The notes beneath the pieces were generated by a model. That model was not told where the DNA came from and searched no databases. It saw only the letters and a program-made list of their open reading frames with translations. The translations under genes were made by a program, and so were the position numbers. Below are positions 17,286-25,483 of a stretch of DNA of 64,000 nt, in pieces. Position 1 is the first letter of the stretch; the number at the start of each line of letters is the position of its first letter. The stretch is from Flavobacterium swingsii (GTDB taxonomy: Bacteria; Bacteroidota; Bacteroidia; Flavobacteriales; Flavobacteriaceae): contig NZ_FOJT01000001.1 of NCBI RefSeq assembly GCF_900111965.1, positions 248,001 to 312,000 of the forward strand. The letters are read 5' to 3'.

Positions 17286-19122
17286 ATGAAAAAAATTACT
17301 TTGTTTCTGTTTCTGGCTTTTATGAGTTTTGCTTTAGGATTTAGTCAATCAAACTTAACATTAGATCCGTGTTTAAAACCATTTTATCATGGTGTGGCTT
17401 CAGGCGATCCTTTACAAGACCGAGTAATTATCTGGACTAGAGTTACTCCAGAAGATATAAGCAATGTAAATATTTCAGGAACATGGAAGCTTGCTACCGA
17501 CAATCAAATGAGTAATGTTATTACATCAGGTTCTTTTGCAACAGATACAAGTAAAGATTTTACAGTAAAAATAGATGTAACAGGATTGCAAGCTCAAACG
17601 TATTATTATTATCAATTTTACTCTGATGGAATTGGAAGCCCAATAGGAAGAACCAAAACAGCTCCTGGGGACACAACAACTAATGCTCGTTTTGGAGTGG
17701 TTTCATGTGCCAATTTGGAAGCTGGTTTTTTTAATGTATACAAAGCTATGAACCAACGAAATGATGTTGATGCGGTACTTTGTTTAGGAGATTACATCTA
17801 CGAATATGAAACTGGCGGTTATGAACCGAATACCGCTACTCAAAGATTTTGGCAGCCTGCTACAGAAACCATCACACTTGCCGATTATAGAGCGCGCTAT
17901 TCCGTATATCACTTAGACCCAGACCTTAGAAGAAACCAATCAATTATATCCTTGGATTCCTATTTGGGATGATCATGAAACCGCGAATGACAGTTGGAAA
18001 GACGGTGCAGAAAATCATAGTACAGGTGAAGGGAATTGGCAGAACAGAAAAAACGAAGGAAGACAAGCTTATTTTGAATGGTTGCCAATACGCCAAACCA
18101 ATCCTACAGATCCTTATCAAATTTATAGAGAGATAACCTACGGCAAAACAATCGACTTAATTATGCTTGACACTCGTTTAGAAGGTCGCGAACAACAAAT
18201 TGGAACTACGGGATCTGGGGTGAATAGCACTACAAGAAAAATGATAAGTGATACTCAAAAAACTTGGATGAATGATAAACTACTTAACACTACCTCAAAA
18301 TGGAAGTTTTTAGTACAGCAGGTTATGATGGCTCCAATAAAAGTTTTTGGAGTTCCTGTTAACGAAGATCAATGGAATGGCTATCCTGTAGAAAGAAATA
18401 ATCTTTCAAATTTTATTGTGAATAACAACATCAATAATTTTGTAGTTTTAACTGGCGATATCCATACATCTTGGGCAAATGATTTACCAAAATCGAATTA
18501 TTCTTCCAGTACCGGAACTGGATCTTGGGGCGTTGAATTTGTAACTCCAAGTGTAACCTCTCCAGGAGGAGCCGTTGAACTTATAGCTTTGGGGAATTCT
18601 TTTGTGAAATATAGTGAAGGAAGTAAAAAAGGTTTTATTATTCTTGATGTAACTTCTCCAAAAGTACAAGCTGATTGGTATTATGTAAGCACAATCAATA
18701 CATCTTCGGCAACTCATCAGATTGGAGCTTCGTGGTATGTTCTTGACTCTGAAAATCATTTACGCCAAGCCACAAGTCCTATACTCGCTTCAAGTGCTAT
18801 GACGAATGTGATACAACCTGAAATTTGTTTCTCTCAGGTATTAAGTACTAATCATATCTCTGAAGATATTAAAATACTTTCACTTTATCCTAATCCTTCA
18901 GATTCCTTTTTCACCATACATTATAACTTAAACCAATCTGGAACAGTACATTTAAAAATTATTGATTTGACGGGTAAAGAGATTAAAAACTTTACAACTT
19001 CAAAACATTCTGGCATTTGGACTGAAAGATATCCAACAGATGATTTACCAAATGGCAATTACATTGTAACTATCACTTCAGAAAATTCTACAACTACTCA
19101 AAAATTAATAATTCAACATTAG
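17286..19122 (+). pseudogene. PhoD-like alkaline phosphatase/phosphodiesterase with T9SS tail, frameshifted
   Basis: Two frames together make one PhoD-family protein. The first (17286-17972) has a signal peptide (to about residue 20), the PhoD N-terminal domain (FYHGVASGDPLQDRVIIWTRV) and the metal motif CLGDYIYEYE. At about 17938 the reading moves to the next frame, which continues with LYPWIPIWDDHETAND, LTGDIHTSWAND and a type A T9SS sorting domain (YPNPSDSFF...) up to 19122. Dropping one A from CCAATC at 17936-17940 restores RRNHQLYPWIPIWDDHE without a gap. The break is therefore a single extra base, either a real inactivating mutation or a sequence error. The intact enzyme would be an exported, calcium- or iron-dependent phosphatase. 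Confidence 0.9.
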
Positions 19123-19146
19123 ACAAATACAATACCTTAATTTTAA

Positions 19147-19179
19147 AATACTTCATGTTTTAAATCGACATGAAGTATT
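19147..19179 (+). terminator. Terminator after the PhoD-like gene
   Basis: A 12-bp stem (AATACTTCATGT at 19147-19158 with ACATGAAGTATT at 19168-19179) is followed by CTTTC. The T run is weak. Confidence 0.65.
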
Positions 19180-19252
19180 CTTTCATATCTCAATTTCTAC
19201 CATCATTTTGCATCTACTTTATCTTTAATATAAAAAAATCCAATTATCTGAT

Positions 19253-19260
19253 TATCTTTG
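19253..19260 (+). promoter_or_regulatory. Predicted -7 box of the transketolase operon
   Basis: TATCTTTG matches TANNTTTG and lies 25 bp before the start codon of the first transketolase gene. Confidence 0.6.
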
Positions 19261-19285
19261 CGGAAGTTTAACTTTTACACATAAA

Positions 19286-20140
19286 ATGAAACCAAACACG
19301 CAACAACTTCAAGATTTAACAACACAAGTTCGTAGAGACATTCTCCGAATGGTACATGCAGTAAATTCAGGTCATCCCGGAGGTTCTCTAGGTTGTACCG
19401 AATTTCTAGTAGCACTTTATCAAAACCTAATGAATCGAAAAGAAGGTTTCGATATGAACGGTCATGGCGAAGACTTATTCTTCCTATCTAACGGACATAT
19501 TTCGCCAGTTTTTTACAGCGTTTTAGCACGTAGTGGTTATTTTCCAGTAGCTGAATTAGCAACTTTTAGAAAAATAAATACTCGTTTGCAAGGTCACCCA
19601 ACCACACACGATCATTTGCCAGGTGTAAGAATCGCTTCAGGTTCTCTTGGACAAGGTTTGTCTGTAGCAATTGGAGCAGCTCAAGCTAAAAAACTAAACA
19701 ACGATTCAAATTTAGTTTACACACTTCATGGTGATGGCGAATTACAAGAAGGACAAAACTGGGAAGCTATTATGTATGCATCTGCTAAAAAAGTAGATAA
19801 TCTTATTGCAACTGTCGATCTAAACGGAAAACAAATAGACGGAACAACCGACGAAGTATTAAACATGGGAAGCATTCGAGCAAAATTTGAAGCTTTTGAT
19901 TGGGACGTTATCGATATTAAAGAAGGTAACAATATCGAAGCGATACTTGCTGGTATGAATGATGCAAAATCTAGAACAGGAAAAGGAAAACCAGTTTGTG
20001 TTTTATTACATACAGAAATGGGGAATGGTGTCGATTATATGATGTATTCTCACGCTTGGCATGGAAAAGCACCTAATGACGCACAGTTAGAAAATGCTTT
20101 AGCACAAAACTATAATACTGGAGGCGAACTAGATTATTAA
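19286..20140 (+). CDS. Transketolase, N-terminal (TPP-binding) subunit
   Basis: This 284-residue protein is the first half of a split transketolase, the enzyme that moves two-carbon units in the pentose phosphate pathway. It carries the thiamine-diphosphate region HAVNSGHPGGSLGCTEF, the SGSLGQGLSVAIGAA stretch and the TPP/magnesium motif GDGELQEGQNWEA. The partner half is at 20842-21795 on the same strand, with one unrelated gene between. Split transketolases are common in Bacteroidota and archaea, and the two subunits must assemble to form the active sites. Confidence 0.96.
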   Translation: MKPNTQQLQDLTTQVRRDILRMVHAVNSGHPGGSLGCTEFLVALYQNLMNRKEGFDMNGHGEDLFFLSNGHISPVFYSVLARSGYFPVAELATFRKINTRLQGHPTTHDHLPGVRIASGSLGQGLSVAIGAAQAKKLNNDSNLVYTLHGDGELQEGQNWEAIMYASAKKVDNLIATVDLNGKQIDGTTDEVLNMGSIRAKFEAFDWDVIDIKEGNNIEAILAGMNDAKSRTGKGKPVCVLLHTEMGNGVDYMMYSHAWHGKAPNDAQLENALAQNYNTGGELDY

Positions 20141-20147
20141 ATTAACT

Positions 20148-20822
20148 ATGAAAAAAAATGCCCTCTTATTGCTGCTTCTATTTTCAATTGTAATGTTTTC
20201 TCAAGATAAAAAATTAAATTATTATTTTAATCATTACGAAGTTTCAGTAACTAAAAATTATGGTTATCAGCATGGATTTCCTGAAAAGAGGATTATTTTT
20301 ATTAATTCAAAAGACTCAACTTATTTGCTTCAAATAAGGGTTGCTAAAGATTTGAAAGATGCTAGATTATATGATTTCAAAAAAAAGGAAGTAGTAGAAT
20401 TTAGTATAGATAATATTACTTTCAAAATGAACGATTTAGCAAACCTCCAACAGCCAAAATTAGTAGATTATTTTTTTCATAAACATCAAAAAAATATTGA
20501 CAATAAAAATGTTGAAAAAATTGAATTTGAAAGAGATACTATTTTAAATAAAACTGTTGTTCATTTAATTAGGTATAAAAATAAAAAATTAAAAAAAGTT
20601 ATTCATGAAGATTACTTTATTTTTCAAAAAAAGGAAGATTCAGAATTTAAAAGAATAAATCAAGATGTCAGAGATTTAATAACAACACACAATGTTAATT
20701 TAAAAAAAGAAGAAAGTCTAACAAAAACTTTATGCCTAACCGATGGTAAAATAAGTCTTGACGTAGAATATCTAGAAAACAAAAACATAGACTATAACTT
20801 TACATTTAACAGGAAAGATTAA
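20148..20822 (+). CDS. Exported protein of unknown function inside the transketolase operon
   Basis: This 224-residue protein is not recognised. The N-terminus is a clear signal peptide (KNALLLLLLFSIVMFSQD, cleavage about residue 19), so it is probably periplasmic. The body is rich in Lys, Asp, Asn and Ile, with no cysteine pair, repeat or known motif, and no T9SS tail. It begins 7 bp after the transketolase N-subunit gene and ends 19 bp before the C-subunit gene, so it is co-transcribed with two cytoplasmic enzyme halves. Its base composition is more AT-rich than its neighbours, with many AAAAAA codon runs, which suggests later insertion into the operon. Confidence 0.8.
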   Translation: MKKNALLLLLLFSIVMFSQDKKLNYYFNHYEVSVTKNYGYQHGFPEKRIIFINSKDSTYLLQIRVAKDLKDARLYDFKKKEVVEFSIDNITFKMNDLANLQQPKLVDYFFHKHQKNIDNKNVEKIEFERDTILNKTVVHLIRYKNKKLKKVIHEDYFIFQKKEDSEFKRINQDVRDLITTHNVNLKKEESLTKTLCLTDGKISLDVEYLENKNIDYNFTFNRKD

Positions 20823-20841
20823 GCTTATAAAAACACGCAAC

Positions 20842-21795
20842 ATGAAAAAATATATAAATACAGGAAGCAAAGATACTCGTTCGGGTTTTGGAGCTGGAAT
20901 GACAGAATTAGGACAAACAAATGAAAATGTAGTGGCACTTTGTGCTGACTTAATTGGTTCTTTAAAATTTGATGATTTCAAGAAAAATCACCCAGAACGT
21001 TTTTTCCAAATCGGAATTGCAGAAGCTAACATGATTGGGATTGCAGCAGGATTAACTATTGGTGGAAAAATTCCTTTTACAGGAACATTTGCTAACTTTT
21101 CTACAGGAAGAGTTTACGATCAAATTCGTCAAAGTGTAGCTTATTCTGACAAAAACGTTAAAATCTGTGCTTCTCACGCTGGTTTAACACTAGGTGAAGA
21201 TGGCGCGACACACCAAATTCTTGAAGATATTGGATTGATGAAAATGTTACCAGGAATGACTGTAATCAATACTTGCGATTACAATCAGACTAAAGCTGCA
21301 ACATTAGCAATTGCTGATCATCATGGGCCAGTTTATTTGCGTTTTGGACGTCCAGTTGTGCCTAACTTTATGCCTGCTGACGAAAAATTCGAAATTGGAA
21401 AAGCTATTATGTTAAACGAAGGAACTGATGTAACTATTATAGCAACAGGACATTTGGTTTGGGAAGCTTTAATCGCTGCCGAAGCTTTGGAAGCTAAAGG
21501 AATTTCAGCCGAAGTAATAAACATTCATACAATTAAACCTTTAGACGAAGCTGCTATTTTAAAATCATTAGCAAAAACAAAATGTATTGTTACTGCCGAA
21601 GAACATAATATCCTTGGCGGATTAGGAGAAAGTGTTGCTAGAGTTTTAGCATTAAACAATCCTGCACCGCAAGAATTTGTAGCGGTAAACGATAGTTTTG
21701 GCGAAAGCGGAACTCCAGAACAACTTATGGAAAAATACAAACTAAACAACCAAGCAATTGTTGAAGCGGTTGAAAGAGTTGTGAAGAGAAAATAA
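20842..21795 (+). CDS. Transketolase, C-terminal subunit
   Basis: This 317-residue protein is the second half of transketolase. It holds the pyrimidine-binding domain (about 1-165, with RFFQIGIAEANMIGIAAGL, including the catalytic glutamate in IAEANM, and SHAGLTLGEDGATHQ) and the C-terminal Rossmann-like domain (about 190-317, with EEHNILGGLGE). It completes the enzyme begun at 19286. A strong terminator follows 20 bp after its stop. Confidence 0.96.
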   Translation: MKKYINTGSKDTRSGFGAGMTELGQTNENVVALCADLIGSLKFDDFKKNHPERFFQIGIAEANMIGIAAGLTIGGKIPFTGTFANFSTGRVYDQIRQSVAYSDKNVKICASHAGLTLGEDGATHQILEDIGLMKMLPGMTVINTCDYNQTKAATLAIADHHGPVYLRFGRPVVPNFMPADEKFEIGKAIMLNEGTDVTIIATGHLVWEALIAAEALEAKGISAEVINIHTIKPLDEAAILKSLAKTKCIVTAEEHNILGGLGESVARVLALNNPAPQEFVAVNDSFGESGTPEQLMEKYKLNNQAIVEAVERVVKRK

Positions 21796-21815
21796 TATTC
21801 TAAATATTATTGTAT

Positions 21816-21851
21816 AAAAAAATCCCGTTTCAATTGAAACGGGATTTTTTT
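21816..21851. terminator. Bidirectional terminator
   Basis: A perfect 16-bp stem with AATT loop (21816-21831 with 21836-21851), core AATCCCGTTTC/GAAACGGGATT, has A and T tracts on both sides. It serves the transketolase operon and the convergent FKBP gene. Confidence 0.93.
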
Positions 21852-21871
21852 TTATATTCTAAATTTAAATT

Positions 21872-22795
21872 CTAGTGACATGCAGCACTTAAATGCTTTT
21901 TCTTTCCATCTGTGCATAAAGGAATACTTGCAAAAGAATAATATCCTCCAGAAGGGTTTTTTATTTCCGTTTTAGTAGGAATCCCATCTGCATCATCATC
22001 TATATCTAGAGCATCAATATGTCCATCGCCATCTGAATCATCATTTGTTGGGTCGCCATCTCCATTTGCATCTTCATATCTAGAGTCTATCCTATCAGCA
22101 TCATGATCTACATAATTCACGTCTTTTAGTTTAAAACTAAATATAAGTGGTGAATAAGAAGGGAGAGATCCAGTAGGTCCACTACCACTATAATAAGCCA
22201 ATCCTGAAGGCAAAAACATTACTCCTGCACCAAAATTAGTATAAATAGGATTATTTATATCTGTAACATCTTTATCCCCAGCTTTAAACAATGGAAAAAT
22301 TTCTTTCCAACCTCGAATTATATCGAGGTCACCATATTGGTAAAGTCTAAACCAAACTGGATTCTGAGCTTGATCAAAAACTGTTTCATCAAGTAAACTT
22401 CCTTTATAAGAAACAAAAGCTGAATCTATTACTGTTGGTTTTTCACCAGCGCCATAATTTGCAGGATCTGAAAGGTCAGTAGTGTTTATATAATAAACTT
22501 TATAATCGACACCATTACTGTTTACTGTTTTTGTATGTAAATTAGATGCATATTGAGCTCTAATTGTTTGTAAGTTTGCAGTATTGGGTGTAGGTATTTT
22601 TGTAAATGTTACATCTTTATCAGAATTAACATCCATATGATATTCATCTAAATATTTATCGATAGCTGCTAAATCTCTAGGATACTGCTCCGCAAAAGGA
22701 ACAACATAAGTAACAACAGGATCGTCAGCCTTACTACAGCTAAAAATTGTCAAACTCATTATAAAAACAAAAGCTACTTTAAAAAATCTAATCAT
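21872..22795 (-). CDS. FKBP-type peptidyl-prolyl isomerase lipoprotein with calcium-repeat tail
   Basis: This 307-residue protein starts with a lipoprotein signal (lipobox SLTIFSC, Cys about 20). Residues 100-230 form an FKBP-like domain: VSYKGSLLDETVFDQ, VIRGW-like IIRGWKEIFPLFKAGD and LPSGLAYYS. Such domains catalyse proline isomerisation or act as chaperones for exported proteins. The tail (about 235-285) has Asp-rich repeats (DANGDGDPTNDDSDGDGHID) of the thrombospondin type 3 kind that bind calcium, then a short end AACH. It is likely anchored in a membrane facing the periplasm or surface. Confidence 0.88.
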   Translation of the reverse strand: MIRFFKVAFVFIMSLTIFSCSKADDPVVTYVVPFAEQYPRDLAAIDKYLDEYHMDVNSDKDVTFTKIPTPNTANLQTIRAQYASNLHTKTVNSNGVDYKVYYINTTDLSDPANYGAGEKPTVIDSAFVSYKGSLLDETVFDQAQNPVWFRLYQYGDLDIIRGWKEIFPLFKAGDKDVTDINNPIYTNFGAGVMFLPSGLAYYSGSGPTGSLPSYSPLIFSFKLKDVNYVDHDADRIDSRYEDANGDGDPTNDDSDGDGHIDALDIDDDADGIPTKTEIKNPSGGYYSFASIPLCTDGKKKHLSAACH

Positions 22796-22850
22796 TATAT
22801 TCTATTTTAGGTGCGCAAGATACAATTTTGATTTATTTTTGTTTAAAATT

Positions 22851-22858
22851 TAACTTTG
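22851..22858 (+). promoter_or_regulatory. Predicted -7 box of the S4 protein gene
   Basis: TAACTTTG (TANNTTTG) ends 13 bp before the start codon at 22872. The divergent FKBP gene has a near match (minus strand TATCTTGC) at 22815-22822. Confidence 0.55.
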
Positions 22859-22871
22859 TTTTTTAATTTTT

Positions 22872-23267
22872 ATGCGAATAGATAAATTCCTTTGGTGTGT
22901 ACGTTATTACAAAACCAGAAATATGGTTACCGAAGCTTGTAAAAAAAATCATATTACAGTAAACAATCAAGTAGCAAAAGCTTCTAAAGAAGTATTTCCT
23001 GGCGATAAAGTCACTTTTAGAAGAGATCAGATTACCTATATTATTTCGGTTTTAGATATTCCTGACAATCGCGTGGGCGCAAAACTGGTTGACATCTATA
23101 GAAAAGATGAAACCCCAAGTGAATCGTTTGCTCATTTAGAATTATTAAAATTATCGAAAGAACATTACCGAAAAAATGGAACCGGTCGTCCAACTAAAAA
23201 AGACCGTCGTGATATAGAAGATTTTGGTACTGATACAAAAAATGAAGATTCCGATGACGAAGCTTAA
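22872..23267 (+). CDS. S4-domain RNA-binding protein (Hsp15-like)
   Basis: This 131-residue protein has an S4 RNA-binding fold at residues 1-65 (MRIDKFLWCVRYYKTRNMV, then VNNQVAKASKEVFPGDKV). A basic segment (KEHYRKNGTGRPTKKDRRD) follows, and the tail is acidic. This matches the Hsp15/YrfH family, which in E. coli recycles stalled 50S subunits carrying nascent tRNA. The role here is by family only. The end overlaps the methyltransferase gene. Confidence 0.9.
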   Translation: MRIDKFLWCVRYYKTRNMVTEACKKNHITVNNQVAKASKEVFPGDKVTFRRDQITYIISVLDIPDNRVGAKLVDIYRKDETPSESFAHLELLKLSKEHYRKNGTGRPTKKDRRDIEDFGTDTKNEDSDDEA

Positions 23268-23838
23268 CCCAAAATACTGGCAAAACCGTTATGAAACCAA
23301 TGACATTGCTTGGGATACTGGCACAATAACCACACCAATCAAAGAATATATCGACCAAATAGAAGATAAATCTATCAAAATATTAATTCCTGGTTGTGGT
23401 AATGGTTATGAATTCGAATATCTTATAAACAAAGGCTTCAATAATAGTTTTGTTGTAGATTATGCTCAGGCTCCAATTGATAACTTGAAGAAAAGAATGC
23501 CAAATTTTAATCCGAATCAATTAATTGTTTCTGATTTTTTTGAGCACGAAGGAAGCTATGATTTAATTATCGAGCAAACCTTTTTTTGCGCATTAAATCC
23601 CGAATTAAGAGCTAAATATGTACAAAAAATGCTTTCTTTACTTTCGCCGAAAGGCAGATTGATTGGTTTGTTTTTTCAATTTCCTTTAACAGAAGTTGGA
23701 CCACCATTTGGCGGCTCGAAAGACGAATATCTAAAATTATTTTCTGATTATTTTGACATAAAAATATTAGAGACCGCTTATAATTCTATCAAACCACGTC
23801 ACGGAAACGAACTGTTTTTTATCTTTACAAAAAAATAA
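23254..23838 (+). CDS. SAM-dependent methyltransferase of the TPMT type
   Basis: This protein has 194 residues if begun at the ATG at 23254 (MTKLNPKYWQNRY). Upstream in-frame ATGs at 23242 and 23224 lie inside the S4 gene and add residues with no family match. Motif I of class I methyltransferases is LIPGCGNGYEFEYL. The patterns YWQNRYETNDIAWDTG and RLIGLFFQFPL-x-x-x-GPPFGG match the thiopurine methyltransferase-like family of Bacteroidota, whose natural substrates are unknown. The gene overlaps the S4 gene by 14 bp and precedes a phosphoribosyltransferase gene by 5 bp, so the three form an operon. Confidence 0.85.
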   Translation: MTKLNPKYWQNRYETNDIAWDTGTITTPIKEYIDQIEDKSIKILIPGCGNGYEFEYLINKGFNNSFVVDYAQAPIDNLKKRMPNFNPNQLIVSDFFEHEGSYDLIIEQTFFCALNPELRAKYVQKMLSLLSPKGRLIGLFFQFPLTEVGPPFGGSKDEYLKLFSDYFDIKILETAYNSIKPRHGNELFFIFTKK

Positions 23839-23843
23839 CCACC

Positions 23844-24341
23844 ATGAGCCAAAATATTATCTTAAACCACCAAGAAATTAAATTCAAAATAAAGCGAATT
23901 GCGTATCAGATTTACGAAACTTTTATCGACGAAAAAGAGATTGTTATAGCCGGAATTCAAGGAAACGGAAGTATTTTTGCTCATAAAATTGCTTCAGAAC
24001 TAAAAAATATATCTCCTATCGAAGTTATTTTGTGCGAAGTTATTATTGATAAGAAAAATCCGAGTTTACCCATTACAACTTCTATCAATAAAAAGGAATA
24101 CCAAAACAAAGGATTAGTCTTGGTTGATGATGTTCTTAACTCTGGAACAACCTTAATTTACGGTGTAAGGCATTTTCTAGATGTTGATTTGAGGAAGTTT
24201 AAAACCGCAGTTTTAATAGACCGAAACCACAAAAAATATCCTATAAAAGCAGATTTCAAAGGAATTTCACTATCAACATCCTTGTTAGAACATGTGCAAG
24301 TGGTTTTTAATGAAAATGAAGATTGCGCTTTCTTAGAGTAA
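23844..24341 (+). CDS. Phosphoribosyltransferase (PyrR/Hpt-like)
   Basis: This 165-residue type I phosphoribosyltransferase has the PRPP-binding loop VLVDDVLNSGTTLIYGV at about residues 91-107 and a basic segment after it (DRNHKKYPIKADFKG). Members use PRPP to build nucleotides from bases, and PyrR also acts on uracil and binds RNA. Bacteroidota members of this subgroup are often annotated simply as phosphoribosyltransferase. The 3' end overlaps that of aroK on the other strand by 9 bp. Confidence 0.85.
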   Translation: MSQNIILNHQEIKFKIKRIAYQIYETFIDEKEIVIAGIQGNGSIFAHKIASELKNISPIEVILCEVIIDKKNPSLPITTSINKKEYQNKGLVLVDDVLNSGTTLIYGVRHFLDVDLRKFKTAVLIDRNHKKYPIKADFKGISLSTSLLEHVQVVFNENEDCAFLE

Positions 24342-24854
24342 TATTTTCTGAATCTCTTCAATAACATCAAACGGAGATTTAGTATCATCTATAAAAATCG
24401 TATGCTTGCATTGGTTGTAATAGAAACTTCGGTCGAAAAGATGTTTGGAAACAAATTCTGTTAATTCATCATCAGATAAATCTTTAATAAGCGGTCTATT
24501 TGCTTTATTAATTTTTAATCTTTCTATTAATGATGGAATCTTAACATTCAAATAAATCGAAATCACATCTTCTTTTTGCAGAAACAGATGATTATTTGCA
24601 TAACAAGGTGTTCCGCCACCAAGACTTAATACAAAAGTCTCGTCTGAGTTTATTTTATTGGCAAATACTTCATGTTCTTTTTTCCTAAAAAAAATCTCTC
24701 CTTTTTCATCGAAAATTTCATTTACCGTTTTAGAAACTTCATTTTCGATTAAGTGATCGATATCAAAAAAAGGCAAATCGAGTTTTTTTGACAGTAATTT
24801 TCCTATTTCTGTTTTTCCAGAAGCCATATAACCAACTAAAACAATCTTTTTCAT
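24333..24854 (-). CDS. aroK: Shikimate kinase
   Basis: This 173-residue P-loop kinase of the chorismate pathway phosphorylates shikimate. It has Walker A GYMASGKTEIGK (residues 8-19), the substrate-binding FFDIDHLIE (D33, D35), GE-x-FFRKKE with the conserved Arg, and GGGTPCY (about 80-86). The length is normal. The gene stands alone on the minus strand next to the tRNA cluster. Confidence 0.96.
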   Translation of the reverse strand: MKKIVLVGYMASGKTEIGKLLSKKLDLPFFDIDHLIENEVSKTVNEIFDEKGEIFFRKKEHEVFANKINSDETFVLSLGGGTPCYANNHLFLQKEDVISIYLNVKIPSLIERLKINKANRPLIKDLSDDELTEFVSKHLFDRSFYYNQCKHTIFIDDTKSPFDVIEEIQKILL

Positions 24855-24925
24855 GAAGCTAAAACCTTATAAATTAACATACTGAGGACATTTGAGAAAA
24901 AAAGACAAATTTAATACAAAATTGC

Positions 24926-24957
24926 TTTGAAAAATGAATAATAACTTCTTATATTTG
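24926..24957 (+). promoter_or_regulatory. Promoter of the tRNA cluster
   Basis: A -33-like TTTG at 24926-24929 and a perfect -7 box TATATTTG at 24950-24957 are 20 bp apart. The predicted start is near 24963, 18 bp before the first tRNA. Confidence 0.65.
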
Positions 24958-24980
24958 CACCCGCGTTGAAGAAATACAAT

Positions 24981-25053
24981 GACTTGGTAGCTCAGTTGGT
25001 AGAGCACATCACTTTTAATGATGGGGTCCTGGGTTCGAGCCCCAGCCAGGTCA
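24981..25053 (+). tRNA. tRNA-Lys (anticodon TTT), copy 1
   Basis: The 73 nt fold as a full cloverleaf: acceptor GACTTGG with CCAGGTC (one G-U), D arm GCTC...GAGC, anticodon loop CTTTTAA, and T arm CTGGG TTCGAGC CCCAG. CCA is not encoded. The flanks carry a 10-bp complementary pair (24966-24975 and 25065-25074). Confidence 0.97.
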
Positions 25054-25080
25054 CAATTTTATTTATTTCTTCAAAGCAAT

Positions 25081-25153
25081 GACTTGGTAGCTCAGTTGGT
25101 AGAGCACATCACTTTTAATGATGGGGTCCTGGGTTCGAGCCCCAGCCAGGTCA
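25081..25153 (+). tRNA. tRNA-Lys (anticodon TTT), copy 2
   Basis: This is identical in all 73 nt to copy 1 and lies exactly 100 bp downstream of it. It is a recent tandem duplication or is kept identical by gene conversion. Confidence 0.97.
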
Positions 25154-25157
25154 CAAG

Positions 25158-25190
25158 AAAGTCGTTCACCACAAGTGAATGACTTTTTTT
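25158..25190 (+). terminator. Terminator-like hairpin between tRNA-Lys and tRNA-Leu
   Basis: A 12-bp stem (AAAGTCGTTCAC at 25158-25169 with GTGAATGACTTT at 25175-25186, one G-T pair) is followed by T residues. It would separate the lysine tRNA transcript from tRNA-Leu, or allow partial read-through. Confidence 0.75.
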
Positions 25191-25196
25191 ATTTTA

Positions 25197-25279
25197 GGCC
25201 ACGTGGAGAAACGGTAGACTTGCCAGCTTGAGGGGCTGGTGCTCGCAAGGGCGTGCGGGTTCAAATCCCGCCGTGGTCA
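25197..25279 (+). tRNA. tRNA-Leu (anticodon GAG)
   Basis: The 83 nt form a class II tRNA. The acceptor is GGCCACG with CGTGGTC, the anticodon stem CCAGC/GCTGG encloses loop TTGAGGG, the variable arm is TGCTCGCAAGGGCGT, and the T arm is GCGGG TTCAAAT CCCGC. CCA is not encoded. Confidence 0.95.
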
Positions 25280-25284
25280 CGAAT

Positions 25285-25346
25285 AAATATAAATGGGTAA
25301 AAAACAATTTCAAGTAAACTTGATTGTTTTTTACCCATTTATATTT
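25285..25346 (+). terminator. Long perfect hairpin after tRNA-Leu
   Basis: A perfect 24-bp stem (25285-25308 with 25323-25346) encloses a short inner CAAGT/ACTTG hairpin. It probably ends the tRNA transcript, but it is unusually long and its T run is only partial, so another role is possible. Confidence 0.6.
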
Positions 25347-25377
25347 TCAAAGCGTAGCTTTGTTGGGAAAGACAAAG

Positions 25378-25396
25378 TCAATCCCATAGTGGTCAC
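25378..25396 (+). other. Possible remnant of a tRNA-Leu 3' end
   Basis: TCAATCCCATAGTGGTCAC resembles the last 20 nt of the tRNA-Leu region at 25261-25280 with three substitutions and one deletion. Partial tRNA 3' copies are typical scars of integrase-mediated insertion, but no integrase gene is in the window. Confidence 0.4.
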
Positions 25397-25483
25397 AGAA
25401 AAATCCGAAAGAAATATTCATTTGCTTGAAATAATTTCTTTAGAATTTTTGTTTTTAAACCCAACTTAATTAGGAAATAGTTG

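Noticed and set aside
25285..25346. Long hairpin as a toxin-type or antisense RNA
   Set aside because: A terminator for the tRNA transcript is simpler, and no promoter was found facing it.
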